Assembly (NCBI RefSeq): GCF_002223055.1
Contig: NZ_NKFL01000004.1
Coordinates: 1,612,001 to 1,676,000 of the forward strand
From: Burkholderia sp. HI2500
Lineage (GTDB): Bacteria > Pseudomonadota > Gammaproteobacteria > Burkholderiales > Burkholderiaceae
Length of the DNA: 64,000 nucleotides
Direction: 5' to 3'
How positions within the stretch are numbered: the stretch's first letter is position 1; each line of letters opens with the position of its first letter. The notes beneath the pieces were generated by a model that had not been told where the DNA came from, searched no databases, and was given only the letters and a program-made list of their open reading frames with translations. A program made the translations under genes and the position numbers. Shown piece by piece: positions 9,006-17,338 of this stretch.

Positions 9006-9767
9006 TTGAGCATCCTGACCAAAATCGAGGGCGGCTATCTTCAGGTATTGCGCGTGATCGTGCTGTTGTTCGCGACCGCAGTCCTGATCGGCGGGGTCAT
9101 ATTCGGCGCGGTCGCACTCGATGCGCGCCTGTCGAAACCGCCGAAGGTCGATTCGGCCATCCAGGTCGATCCCGCATCGTTCGCGTGGGAGAACGATGCG
9201 CCCGTCAAGGCCACGCCGGCCGCCGGCGGCGCCGCAGCCAAGGACGACGATGCGTCGCCCGCGCTGCGCCTGTCGACGCAACTGTCGGGCATCGTGCAAA
9301 AGCACGGCCGCGCGGCCCTGTCGCCGGACTACGCGGTCGATCGCGACGCATACGAGCCGTCGTTCCAGCGCGTGCTCGGCGACGACGACCATCCGGACGT
9401 CGCGTACTACGAACAGCAGATCGCGTATCTCGACAAGGTGCTGTCGCGCCCGGACGTCGCGGCCAGCGTCAAGAAGAAGGTCACCGGTCACGGCGACGAA
9501 TATGCGCGCGAGCAGGCGTACACCGACGTCGTGTCGACGGTCATGCGCGACTTCTCCGAGCGCTACGACGCACGCCGCACCGCGATCGACGACGAAAAGA
9601 AGGCCGCGGAAGAAACCGCTGCCGAGAACGGCCAGACCGCGCGCTACGCGGGCGTCGCCGCGCTCGTCGCGCTGTATTCGTTCGTGTCGCTCGCGGTGCT
9701 GATCATCCTGATCCGCGTCGAGCGCAGCATTCGCTCGATCGCGCGCGCCACGCACACGACGACCTGA
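9006..9767 (+). CDS. Two-helix membrane protein with periplasmic domain
   Basis: No family recognised. The chosen start is the TTG at 9006, six bases after AGGAG; an ATG at 9001 is out of frame and the open frame further upstream has no ribosome binding site. The 253-residue product begins MSILTKIEGGYLQVLRVIVLL. It has a first helix at about residues 14-36, a region of about 170 residues that is acidic and Ala/Asp-rich (with ALSPDYAVDRDAYEPSF and a Lys/Glu-rich helix), and a second helix near 219-241 followed by a basic tail. This suggests two transmembrane anchors with the middle part outside the cytoplasm. A candidate promoter lies just upstream and a strong hairpin follows. Confidence 0.7.
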   Translation: MSILTKIEGGYLQVLRVIVLLFATAVLIGGVIFGAVALDARLSKPPKVDSAIQVDPASFAWENDAPVKATPAAGGAAAKDDDASPALRLSTQLSGIVQKHGRAALSPDYAVDRDAYEPSFQRVLGDDDHPDVAYYEQQIAYLDKVLSRPDVAASVKKKVTGHGDEYAREQAYTDVVSTVMRDFSERYDARRTAIDDEKKAAEETAAENGQTARYAGVAALVALYSFVSLAVLIILIRVERSIRSIARATHTTT

Positions 9768-9806
9768 GTTCGCTCACCGGCAGCCGGGCTCGCGGGCCGG
9801 GCTGCG

Positions 9807-9828
9807 GCGGGCCCGGCAACGGGCCCGC
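9807..9828 (+). terminator. Strong GC hairpin with GCAA loop, possible terminator
   Basis: CGGGCCCG is repeated on both sides of a GCAA tetraloop, with a further G-C closing pair, giving nine base pairs. No T tract follows (CTTCACGG), so termination, if any, may need Rho, or the hairpin may protect the 3' end. It lies 40 bases after the stop of the membrane-protein gene, in a 314-base gap that otherwise shows no gene. Confidence 0.45.
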
Positions 9829-10081
9829 TTCACGGTGCCGACGGCCGTTCCCCGGCCGCCTCATCCCGCGCCGCGCCTCACGCGCTTGCGCACTTTCCGT
9901 TCCCGCTGCCCCCTCACTTCGCCGTCGGCGATCCTCGCCGGCGCGGCGTCCGTTTCACCACCGCCATGTCAGCATCCGCCCGGGTGCGCGGTCGGGCCCG
10001 CATCGTGCTATGTTTTTATTATCGGCACCGGCCCAATGCAACCGGCGCCGCCCGGAATCGACGTATTTCGTGAGCGCTGCC

Positions 10082-10447
10082 ATGTCCGACGCACCCCATA
10101 TCCTCGGCTCGCAAGATCGCCTGGAACTGCTTTGCTGGCTCACCTGCGGCAATCTCGGCGCGTTTTACCTCAACGAATCGTGGCCGGACGCCACGTTCCA
10201 GGTCCAGGCCGCGCACCGCTGGCTCGACCGCCATCGTCGTCAGGCCGACTGGCTGGCCGTTGCCAAGCTCGCGGCGCTCGCGCAGGACATCGCAAAGCGG
10301 CATGCCGGGTTCGTCGATGCGTCATGGGCGCGCGACGCGGTCGAGGAAATCGTCGATACCGACGATCTCGACTATCGGGCGAAACTCGTGCAATGGGTCT
10401 ACGAAGACTGCTGCAAGGCGCTCGCCGACAAGCGGCTGGCCGATTGA
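10082..10447 (+). CDS. Small conserved hypothetical cytoplasmic protein
   Basis: A 121-residue protein with no signal peptide or membrane segment. It begins MSDAPHILGSQDRLELLCWLTCGNLGAF and is rich in Trp, Ala and Asp, with mainly helical character. It contains four cysteines, including a CC pair near the end (EDCCKALADKRL). I do not recognise a family. The ATG at 10082 is preferred; an in-frame GTG twelve bases earlier is an alternative, and neither has a strong ribosome binding site. The 314 bases upstream should hold its promoter. Confidence 0.6.
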   Translation: MSDAPHILGSQDRLELLCWLTCGNLGAFYLNESWPDATFQVQAAHRWLDRHRRQADWLAVAKLAALAQDIAKRHAGFVDASWARDAVEEIVDTDDLDYRAKLVQWVYEDCCKALADKRLAD

Positions 10448-10578
10448 GTCCATGCGTGCGGGCCGCGACAGCGCGCGGCCGCCCGTCTTCTCATCGATGA
10501 TGTGCGCGGGGCGGCCGGAATGGCCTGCGGAAGCGGTACGCATCGCACCGCCCCCTGCGCCGCCAAGCACCGCGACAC

Positions 10579-11058
10579 TTACAGCAGCGACTTCGCCTGC
10601 GTCAGCACCTTGTCGCAGATCTGCTTGGTCACCTGCTGCTTCAGGCCGCCGCCGCTCAGGTCGAGCTTGCTGCCGTTGCCGGCATCGAGGACCCCGCTCG
10701 CGCCGCTGGTATAGCCGCTGTCGGACGATGCGTTGCCGCCGAGCTTGCCCATCAGCGCGTCCTTCACCGACGACGCGCCGCCGGACGCCCCGCCGAGATA
10801 GTTGTTCTGGATGCAGAACTGCAGCAGGCCGGCGACGTTCCCGGTGCTGCCCGGCATCAGCGACGCACCGCCCCCGCCCGTCAATGCACCGCCGAGGCCG
10901 CCGAGATTGCCGAGCGCACCGCCCGCGCTGCCGCCTGCATCGCCACCGCCGCCGACCTGCTTCAGGACATCGCCCAACTGCGCATGCGCCACCGAAAACG
11001 GCGCGAGCAATCCGATCAGCGCGCCGGCAACGGTCGCGCGGTATAGACGTGCATTCAT
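10579..11058 (-). CDS. DUF2501 family exported protein
   Basis: A 159-residue exported protein with a signal peptide of about 26 residues (MNARLYRATVAGALIGLLAPFSVAHA). It is followed by a Gly-rich region (residues about 35-75) and a conserved C-terminal half with LLQFCIQNNYL and LKQQVTKQICDKVLTQAKSLL. The two cysteines in these segments and the overall plan match DUF2501, the family of E. coli YjjA. Function is not established; a periplasmic location is inferred. GGGAGG lies seven bases before the ATG at 11058. Confidence 0.75.
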   Translation of the reverse strand: MNARLYRATVAGALIGLLAPFSVAHAQLGDVLKQVGGGGDAGGSAGGALGNLGGLGGALTGGGGASLMPGSTGNVAGLLQFCIQNNYLGGASGGASSVKDALMGKLGGNASSDSGYTSGASGVLDAGNGSKLDLSGGGLKQQVTKQICDKVLTQAKSLL

Positions 11059-11325
11059 ATGAAGCCTCCCGGTTGTGATGACATGAGTACCGCGAATCGA
11101 ATCCAAGGATACGCAATCGACCCGTGCATGACAGCCTTCGAAGGCGGCCTGAAACGTCAGGCATCGTGATATCGCCGCAATTTGACAAAGCTTGACGGCG
11201 AGCCGTGTGCGGAACGTCGGTTTGGCGCAGGCTCGCGCGGCGCGCGTGAAGCGGCATAGAATCGTCGTCGCCGGCCGTTCGGACCCTCCGGCCCGATCCC
11301 CATCCCGAACCTGAAGGATGCTCGC

Positions 11326-11874
11326 GTGATGCTTGCCCATCGACTGCTGCTGATCGCCGGCGCATCGGCCGCGCTGCTTTGGGGTTCCGGCACCGCCCGC
11401 GCGGCGACGGCGACGGCCGCCGCCGCATGCCCGTCGCCTTCGTTCGACCGCTATCCGGCACTCGCTGCGAGCGCGCCGCGCAAGCCGGCCGCGGCACCCC
11501 GCCTGACCACCAGGGAAACCCGCCGCTACCGCACCGTCATTCGCGACGAATTCACGCAACCGGCCAATTTTGCCGGCCACTACCGGGTCGCGGTCTGGGG
11601 TTGCGGAACGGATTGCCGGAATTTCGCGATCGTCGACAAGTACACGGGCGCGACGTACACGATGCCCGGCGTGCAGGCCATCGCAGGCGTGATGGGCAAC
11701 GACGAGGAGCGCGTCGATTTCCGTCCCGGCAGCAGGCTGCTGATCGTCGCGGGCTGCTTCAACGACGAATGCGACGACAACAGCGCGAAGGCCGCCCGGT
11801 TCTTCTACGCGTGGACCGGCACGCAGTTGCGTCGGATCGGCACCTGTCCGCTGGCGATCGAGCCGCTTCAGTAG
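11326..11874 (+). CDS. Exported cysteine-rich conserved hypothetical protein
   Basis: A product of up to 182 residues with a signal peptide ending near GTARA. The mature part carries a conserved-looking core, QPANFAGHYRVAVWGCGTDC then AIVDKYTG, and six further-spaced cysteines in pairs (ACPSP, GCGTDC, GCFNDEC, GTCPL) suited to periplasmic disulfides. I have the impression this core recurs in many proteobacterial hypotheticals, but I cannot name a domain. GTG (11326) and ATG (11329) are both possible starts; AAGGA at 11314-11318 gives spacing of seven or ten bases. Confidence 0.65.
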   Translation: MMLAHRLLLIAGASAALLWGSGTARAATATAAAACPSPSFDRYPALAASAPRKPAAAPRLTTRETRRYRTVIRDEFTQPANFAGHYRVAVWGCGTDCRNFAIVDKYTGATYTMPGVQAIAGVMGNDEERVDFRPGSRLLIVAGCFNDECDDNSAKAARFFYAWTGTQLRRIGTCPLAIEPLQ

Positions 11875-11959
11875 CCGACCGATGGATGCGCATGCCGCCG
11901 CTCGCCGCGACTTGCGCTATCGTTGCTCCGGTACACCTTGAACGGCGCACCCATCCGCG

Positions 11960-12535
11960 ATGTCCATTCGCCTCAGTTTCGACGACGGGCCCGGCCCCTC
12001 GACACCCTTCTTGCTCGATGTTCTGCACGCCGCGTCCTGCCACGCGACCTTCTTCCTGCTCGGCCAGAATCTCGCAGGCGCACTCGACGTCGCGGCAAGA
12101 ATGGCGAGCGAAGGCCACCTGCTCGGCAATCACACGCATTCGCACGCGAGGCCGGGCGCGCTGGCGAACGATGCACTGATCGACGAGATCGAGACGACCG
12201 ACGCGCTGATTCGCGAAGCCTATCGTCGAGCCGGCGTTCCAGCGCCGGACACGATTCCATTGCGCCTGCCTTACGGCCTGATGCCGGAGGACAGCCGCGC
12301 CGGCGTGCTGGCGCGGCTGCAGCGCGAACACACGGGCTGGACCGCGATACTGGACGACTGGCACCGGCCGGCGCCGTCGCCGCAGGCGCTGTTCGACGCG
12401 ATGTGCGCGCACGTCGACGCCAGCGCGGCACGGCAACGTGACGTGCTGTTCTGCATGCACGACGGATCGCGGCACGGCGAGGCGCGGCCCCATACGGTCG
12501 AAGCGGTACGCCTGTTCCTGAATCGGCCGCGCTGA
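11960..12535 (+). CDS. NodB-type polysaccharide deacetylase, minimal form
   Basis: A 191-residue protein consisting only of a NodB homology domain. Visible motifs are SFDDGP at the N-terminus (catalytic-base and metal Asp), HTHSH around residue 60 (metal His pair), RLPYG in place of the usual R-x-PYG and a late CMHDG. Family members remove acetyl groups from GlcNAc-type sugars or related amides with a divalent metal. There is no signal peptide, so it should act in the cytoplasm, unlike peptidoglycan deacetylases. Its stop is 12 bases from the convergent kinase gene, so it may belong with the cluster that follows, for example deacetylating a precursor. That link is inference. Confidence 0.75.
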   Translation: MSIRLSFDDGPGPSTPFLLDVLHAASCHATFFLLGQNLAGALDVAARMASEGHLLGNHTHSHARPGALANDALIDEIETTDALIREAYRRAGVPAPDTIPLRLPYGLMPEDSRAGVLARLQREHTGWTAILDDWHRPAPSPQALFDAMCAHVDASAARQRDVLFCMHDGSRHGEARPHTVEAVRLFLNRPR

Positions 12536-12547
12536 TAAAGCAGCCGG

Positions 12548-13513
12548 TTAGCGTACCGGCGCCGCACCACCGAGCAACTGCCTCCAGCCGCCGAGAAAGC
12601 CGATGCCCGGCCCCAGTGTCCACAGGCCGCGTTGTGCGGCTTCGAGATGGATCAGCGTCTGGTCCGCGCAGAACAGGGCCATCAGCGCATCGCGTCGATC
12701 ATGCATCCAGTCCGGCACGTCATCGGGCCGCGTCGCGGCATAGGCTTGCAGGCCAGCATCCCAGCGCTGCGCATCGAATACGAAGCGGTCGTCCCTGCCT
12801 GCATCGCGCGACAGCGCGAACAACGCAAAAGCCGCTTCGAGCCACTGCGCGCCCTGCCCGACATCGTCGAAATCGAGCACGCCGTTCACCGCGTGCCCCA
12901 CATACAGCAGGTTGCCCGCGTGATAGTCGCCGTGCAGCCAGTGCACCGCCCCCGTCAGCCAGCGGGCAGCAGCATCGAGATGTGCGCCGATCCAGTGAAT
13001 CATCGTCTCGTAGTGGCCGCTCAAGTCACCCGGCAACGACGGCGCAGCGCGCGCCGCGACACGTGCGTGGCGCGCAGACAGCCAGGCGAGCGGCGCCGAT
13101 TCGGTCACGGGTATCGCCGCCATCGCCGCATGCAGATGCGCAAGCGCACGCATCGCATCGATCGCGCCCGCCTCCGCTTCGTCCGGCAGGCCGGGGCGGC
13201 CGTCGATATGCTCGAACAGATGCAGCCAGCTTCCGTCGGGCAGTTGCACACCGGACTGTGCTTCAACGGTCGGCCGCAGCTTCGGCAATGCAGGCAGCAT
13301 CGGCGCCGCACGCGAGCGGCCGAGATGGCCGAGCATCGCCGCCTCGCGATGCACCTGCTCGACCGCCTTGCCGGGCCACGACACGCGCAGCACCGTAGGC
13401 CCCGCATCGCACTCGACGAGATACGTTTTGTTAGTATGGCCCGACGCCAGCGCGCGCAGGTGCGCCGGCCCGATGTTCCAGTACCGGTGAAGCCACGGTT
13501 CCAGCGTTTTCAC
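12548..13513 (-). CDS. Aminoglycoside-phosphotransferase-fold kinase
   Basis: A 321-residue kinase of the APH/choline-kinase fold. Catalytic motifs are WLHGDYHAGN at residues 192-201 (Brenner motif with catalytic Asp) and LDFDD at 213-217 (metal Asp). Upstream, LASGHTNKTYLVECDAGPTVLRVSW is the nucleotide-binding sheet. Family relatives include RdoA/SrkA stress kinases and small-molecule kinases, so the substrate is open. I choose the GTG at 13513 because AGGAG lies four bases before it; an ATG at 13540 would share bases with the divergent gene's start and has no ribosome binding site. It lies back to back with the CmcI-type gene. Confidence 0.72.
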   Translation of the reverse strand: MKTLEPWLHRYWNIGPAHLRALASGHTNKTYLVECDAGPTVLRVSWPGKAVEQVHREAAMLGHLGRSRAAPMLPALPKLRPTVEAQSGVQLPDGSWLHLFEHIDGRPGLPDEAEAGAIDAMRALAHLHAAMAAIPVTESAPLAWLSARHARVAARAAPSLPGDLSGHYETMIHWIGAHLDAAARWLTGAVHWLHGDYHAGNLLYVGHAVNGVLDFDDVGQGAQWLEAAFALFALSRDAGRDDRFVFDAQRWDAGLQAYAATRPDDVPDWMHDRRDALMALFCADQTLIHLEAAQRGLWTLGPGIGFLGGWRQLLGGAAPVR

Positions 13514-13538
13514 GTCACTCCTACTCGTTGCATTGACC

Positions 13539-14228
13539 ATGTCAGAGCGTCCCTCGGCCCGCATGCGGGACATCAATATCGAATGGCTGACGCGCGCTGC
13601 CGAATTCGACCATCTATTCCAGACGCGCTGGCTCGGCGAGCGCTTCTTCCACCTGCCCGGCGACATGCTCGCGCTCCAGGAGCTGATCTGGCGCGAGCGT
13701 CCCGACTGCATCGTGCAGACCGGGATCGCGGCGGGCGGCGGCGTCGTATTCTCCGCGTCGATGCTGGAACTGGCCGGCGACAGCGGCCGCGTCGTCGCGA
13801 TCGAGCCGCGCCTGCGCGACGAGGTCAGGCAGCGCCTGCAATCGCACCGGCTCGCCCACCGGATGACGCTGATCGAAGGCGAATCATGCGCGGCCGACAC
13901 GCTCGCCTCGGTGCGTGCGCAGATCGATGACGGCGCACGCGTGATGGCGATCCTCGATCTCACGCACACCCACGCGCACGTGCTGCGCGAACTCGAATGC
14001 TACGCGCCGCTCGTGACGCCCGGCAGTTACGCGATCGTGATGGACACCATCATGGAGTACCTGCCCGCGTCAATGTTCGACGGCAAGCCGTACGGCAAAG
14101 GCAACAACCCGGCCACCGCCGCGCATGAATTCCTCGCTCGCGACAAGCGCTTCGAGGTCGACTACGACATCGAGGACCGCGTCCTCATGACGCTGTCGCC
14201 CGGCGGCTTCCTGAAGCGAGTGCGCTGA
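13539..14228 (+). CDS. CmcI-type (cephalosporin hydroxylase/rhamnosyl O-methyltransferase) protein
   Basis: A 229-residue Rossmann-like protein of the CmcI family, whose members are SAM- and metal-dependent O-methyltransferases or tailoring enzymes of cephamycin and polyketide pathways. Matches include FHLPGDMLALQELIW, VQTGIAAGGGVVFSASMLE (cofactor loop), LIEGESC and LDLTHTHAHVLRELECYAPLV, the last equivalent to the family's LDSNHTHDHV segment. The segment that in relatives usually reads V/I-D-I-D-I-R is here IEPRLRDEVR, so the metal or cofactor site may differ. Its end overlaps the convergent glycosyltransferase gene by 44 bases. It is the only plus-strand member of the cluster. ATG at 13539 has no clear Shine-Dalgarno; 13569 (MRDINIEWL) is an alternative. 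Confidence 0.72.
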   Translation: MSERPSARMRDINIEWLTRAAEFDHLFQTRWLGERFFHLPGDMLALQELIWRERPDCIVQTGIAAGGGVVFSASMLELAGDSGRVVAIEPRLRDEVRQRLQSHRLAHRMTLIEGESCAADTLASVRAQIDDGARVMAILDLTHTHAHVLRELECYAPLVTPGSYAIVMDTIMEYLPASMFDGKPYGKGNNPATAAHEFLARDKRFEVDYDIEDRVLMTLSPGGFLKRVR

Positions 14229-15393
14229 TCAGGCGCGCCGCCTCGGCAGAACCGTCGCGCGACGCGTAGCTCGCGCGGATCCGCGCCGCCTGCTCGCGCA
14301 ACGTCCCGGGCCGCAGCAGGCGTTCGAGCGCAGCGGCGATGTCGGCCACGCCGGCCTGCTGCAGATCCAGCACGCACCCCGCGCCGGCCCGCTCGACGAA
14401 GTGCGCCGAATGGAACTGGTCATTGCAGAACGGCGACAGCAGCATCGGCACGCCGCTCGCAAGCGACTCCATCACCGAATTCGCGCCGCCGTGACTGACG
14501 AACGCGTGCGTGCGCTGCAGCAGTGCCAGTTGCGGCACGTAACGCACGGCGACCACGCGCTCGTCATCGGCCGGCAACAGATCCGAATCGACCAGCTCGC
14601 CCACCGACAGCACCAGTTGCGCCGACGTCGCGCGCGTCGCCTCGATGACCTTCGCAAACACGTCGGGATGGTAGTAAAGCTGGCTGCCGAGCGACATGTA
14701 GACCAATGGACGATCCGCATCGAGGCGTTCCCACGGGAACGGCGTCTCGTCGCCGCGCGGGCCGGACGGCATTGCCGGGCCGACCAGCTCGACACCCGGC
14801 GGCGGCGCACCGACCAGCGCGTCGGTCGTGAATGCGAGCGTCAGGTGCGGAGAGAGGATGTCGCATCCGCGAAAACGCGCGTCGAGCCCGTAGCGCGCGA
14901 ACAGCCGCGTGCGTTCCGGCGTGAGCCATCGCACCGTGCGCAGCAGTTCCGAATCGAGATCGTCCGGCAGCACCGGATTCAGCGAATTCGACATCGAGAC
15001 CCACGGCAGCCCTTCCAGTTCGGCGGCAATTGCCGCCGCATAGAGCAGCGGATCGATCACGACCACGTCGGGCCGCCAGTCACGCAGCACCGCGCGAATG
15101 CCGTCTACTTGCGCGGGCGCGAGATCGATCAGCAGCGTGCGGATCCAGTGCCGCAGCCAGGCCGCGTCGCGAATGTTCGCGGCGAAGCTCGCGCCGCGTG
15201 ACAGGTCATGGCGCTCGGGCGTCTCGCGCGGCCCGACGAATTCGAAGCCGCCGGCGCCGTCGAGCTGCGCACTGATGTCGGCCGGCGCATAGAACGCGAC
15301 GTCGCACCCGGCGGTGCGCAGATGCTGGGCCGGGCCGATACACGGATTGACGTGCCCCTTTTCGGGCACCACGCAGAACAGGATGCGTTTCAT
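14185..15393 (-). CDS. GT1-type (MGT-like) glycosyltransferase
   Basis: A 402-residue GT-B glycosyltransferase of the UDP-glycosyltransferase/macrolide glycosyltransferase type. It starts MKRILFCVVPEKGHVNP, the usual acceptor-domain loop. The donor site near residue 310 reads VSHGGANSVMESLASGVPMLLSPFCNDQFHSA, which contains the conserved HGG, E, P and DQ positions. Relatives attach sugars to small hydrophobic or natural-product acceptors. No signal or membrane segment is seen. It is last in a minus-strand operon, seven bases after the asparagine-synthase-like gene. The final 15 codons overlap the 3' end of the CmcI-type gene on the other strand. Confidence 0.82.
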   Translation of the reverse strand: MKRILFCVVPEKGHVNPCIGPAQHLRTAGCDVAFYAPADISAQLDGAGGFEFVGPRETPERHDLSRGASFAANIRDAAWLRHWIRTLLIDLAPAQVDGIRAVLRDWRPDVVVIDPLLYAAAIAAELEGLPWVSMSNSLNPVLPDDLDSELLRTVRWLTPERTRLFARYGLDARFRGCDILSPHLTLAFTTDALVGAPPPGVELVGPAMPSGPRGDETPFPWERLDADRPLVYMSLGSQLYYHPDVFAKVIEATRATSAQLVLSVGELVDSDLLPADDERVVAVRYVPQLALLQRTHAFVSHGGANSVMESLASGVPMLLSPFCNDQFHSAHFVERAGAGCVLDLQQAGVADIAAALERLLRPGTLREQAARIRASYASRDGSAEAARLISALASGSRRATAS

Positions 15394-15400
15394 GAACGAT

Positions 15401-16462
15401 TCAGGTTGGGCGATGCGCGGCATCGAGGTGGTCGAAATGATCGAGGATCAGCGACAGCGTCGTCCACAGCACGCGTTCGGTATCCGCCTGCAGCGTGGGC
15501 GCGGCCAGGCCGAGCGTGTCGGCCAGCGCGCGCGTGCGGTCGCGATCGAGCAGCGCCGCGAGATCCATTGCCGGGGCGAGCCGCCCGCGCTTCGGGCCGT
15601 GCACGAGACGGTCCGGCAGGTTCAGACGCGCGCCGAGATCGCGCAGGCACTGCTTGTCCGGGTCGGGCGCGATGCTCGTCAGATGCGCGACGACGGCAGC
15701 GTCGACGAACGGCGGATGCAGATCGACCGACGCCGCATCGAACAATGCATGGCATAGCGGCAGATAGTTGGCCGACTGATCGCGTCGCAGCACCTGATCC
15801 GCGCCGTCGCCGGTGATGGCCACCTCGACGCCGTCCGCGGCCATCGCCTCGGCGAGCAGCAGCTTCGCGACCGGATGCAGGTTGAACATCGGCTCCTCGA
15901 CCGCATGCGTCGTTCTCGGCAGCGCCGCGACGAAATCGGCCTCGTTCGCGCGCACGATCTTCACGTTCGCCTGCATCTGCGCGGCCAGTTCGAGTGCGGC
16001 ATCGCGCTCGCAATAGTCCGGCATGTCGGTCACGAGGACATAGGACGTCACGTGCCGCTGCGCGCCGAGTTCGCGCAGCAACGCGAGCAGCAACGCCGAA
16101 TCGAGCCCGCCGCTCAGCGCCAGCGCGACGCGCTTGCCGCTGTCGAGCGCGCGCTGCAGCGACGCGCGCAGCACGGTTTCCAGATCGGCGCGCTGCGGCT
16201 GCCCGGGTGCCGGCTGCACGGTCAGCCCTTGCGGCGAACGGATCAGCGCATGGCCGGGCGGCACCGCGCGCACGTCGCGCAACACGGTGCGGCCGACCAG
16301 CCGCTCGCCGCTCAGGTAACCGGCGATGGCCGCCGCGTCCGGCTCGCCTGCCGCTTGCCCCGACGCGTGCAGGACGGCCCGGATGCCGGACGCCGCCGCA
16401 CCGCTGCGCGGATGGTAGTGAAGCCGGTCGAAGCCGAACAGGTCGCGCGTGCCGACGATCAT
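15401..16462 (-). CDS. Asparagine-synthase-like amide-forming enzyme lacking a catalytic glutaminase domain
   Basis: A 353-residue protein whose residues 100-350 form an asparagine-synthetase ATP-pyrophosphatase domain. The PP-loop SGGLDSA is at 117-123, with later AVEEPMFNLHP and ITGDGADQVLRR, matching the acidic and GDGADE-like signature. The N-terminal 90 residues resemble only the end of the class II glutaminase domain (GTRDLFGFDRLHYH), and the catalytic Cys2 is absent. Such truncated forms act with free ammonia or other amines, or as adenylating ligases like beta-lactam synthetase. It overlaps the radical SAM gene by four bases (ATGA). Product unknown. Confidence 0.78.
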   Translation of the reverse strand: MIVGTRDLFGFDRLHYHPRSGAAASGIRAVLHASGQAAGEPDAAAIAGYLSGERLVGRTVLRDVRAVPPGHALIRSPQGLTVQPAPGQPQRADLETVLRASLQRALDSGKRVALALSGGLDSALLLALLRELGAQRHVTSYVLVTDMPDYCERDAALELAAQMQANVKIVRANEADFVAALPRTTHAVEEPMFNLHPVAKLLLAEAMAADGVEVAITGDGADQVLRRDQSANYLPLCHALFDAASVDLHPPFVDAAVVAHLTSIAPDPDKQCLRDLGARLNLPDRLVHGPKRGRLAPAMDLAALLDRDRTRALADTLGLAAPTLQADTERVLWTTLSLILDHFDHLDAAHRPT

Positions 16463-17337
16463 GGATAACGCGCCTTCAAGGCGTCCACTTCAATGCGTTT
16501 GAGGATGCGATGCGGCGCCACCGGCGCGCTGCCGCCCTGGCAATGCAGGCACGCTTCGAGCGGCGCCTCGCGTTGCAGATAGGCAAGCATCGCGTCGAGC
16601 ATGCCAGCGTCGTCGCACAGCGGCAGGCCGTCGGACTGAAAATCCTTCTCACCCTGGTAGAGCGTATGGAAATGCGCCGGACGCGTGCAGGTGTAGAACA
16701 TGCCGTCGCGAATCATATGGCAGCGCTCGCGGATCCAGCAATCGTGATAAAGGCGCTGCGCTGCGTCACGATCGGTGCCGGGCTGCGCACGGTTCATCGT
16801 CGTGAACACGTCCTGCACTTTCCAGTTCAGGCGCACGTCGAAGCGCGCGGCCTGGCGCTCGATGTGCGCGACCAGGTCGGGCGACAGCGACGGCTTCGGA
16901 TAGCGCGAGATCGTCAGCGCATCCACCGCCTGCCAGAACGCATCGGTCATCTCGCCGAGCTTCAGGCCGTTCGTCGTGACGGAGACCACGGGCGCGATGC
17001 CCGTGGCGCGCACGCGCTGGACGAGTTCGACGAGCGCCGGATGCAGCAGCGGCTCGCCGCCGACCAGCTTGAACATGCGCGGGCGCAGCACCTTCGCGGC
17101 GCGGCGCAGATCGGCTTCGATCGACGCGGGGCTTGCATACCACTCGGGCAGCAACGGCGACAGCGAGCAGCATTCCGCGCAGGTCAGGTTGCAGTGATCG
17201 ACGATGTGCGCTTCGAGCGAGCGCGTCAGCACGCGCCCGTCTTCGACGCGGTAATCGCGATCGAGCGGCGGCGGAAACACATGCTGCCGCTCGGTGGGCG
17301 GCGTCGGCTTCGACATCCGGTTCAGATTGGCATTCAC
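16459..17337 (-). CDS. Radical SAM protein
   Basis: A 292-residue radical SAM enzyme. The [4Fe-4S]-binding motif is CNLTCAEC (Cys49, Cys53, Cys56, spacing C-x3-C-x2-C), followed by the GGEP motif in KLVGGEPLLHP and a SVTTNGLKL strand. Late cysteines (YHDCWIRERC, YTCTRP, LEACLHCQGG) suggest an auxiliary Fe-S cluster of the SPASM or twitch type. The reaction is unknown; peptide or sugar modification is typical for such proteins. Start chosen: GTG at 17337, one base after the upstream stop with AGGA seven bases before; ATG at 17316 is an alternative giving 285 residues. Confidence 0.8.
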   Translation of the reverse strand: MNANLNRMSKPTPPTERQHVFPPPLDRDYRVEDGRVLTRSLEAHIVDHCNLTCAECCSLSPLLPEWYASPASIEADLRRAAKVLRPRMFKLVGGEPLLHPALVELVQRVRATGIAPVVSVTTNGLKLGEMTDAFWQAVDALTISRYPKPSLSPDLVAHIERQAARFDVRLNWKVQDVFTTMNRAQPGTDRDAAQRLYHDCWIRERCHMIRDGMFYTCTRPAHFHTLYQGEKDFQSDGLPLCDDAGMLDAMLAYLQREAPLEACLHCQGGSAPVAPHRILKRIEVDALKARYP

Positions 17338-17338
17338 T

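Noticed and set aside
13513..13541. Divergent genes sharing overlapping ATG codons within CATG
   Set aside because: A GTG at 13513 with AGGAG just upstream is a better start for the minus-strand kinase, so the overlap is probably only apparent.
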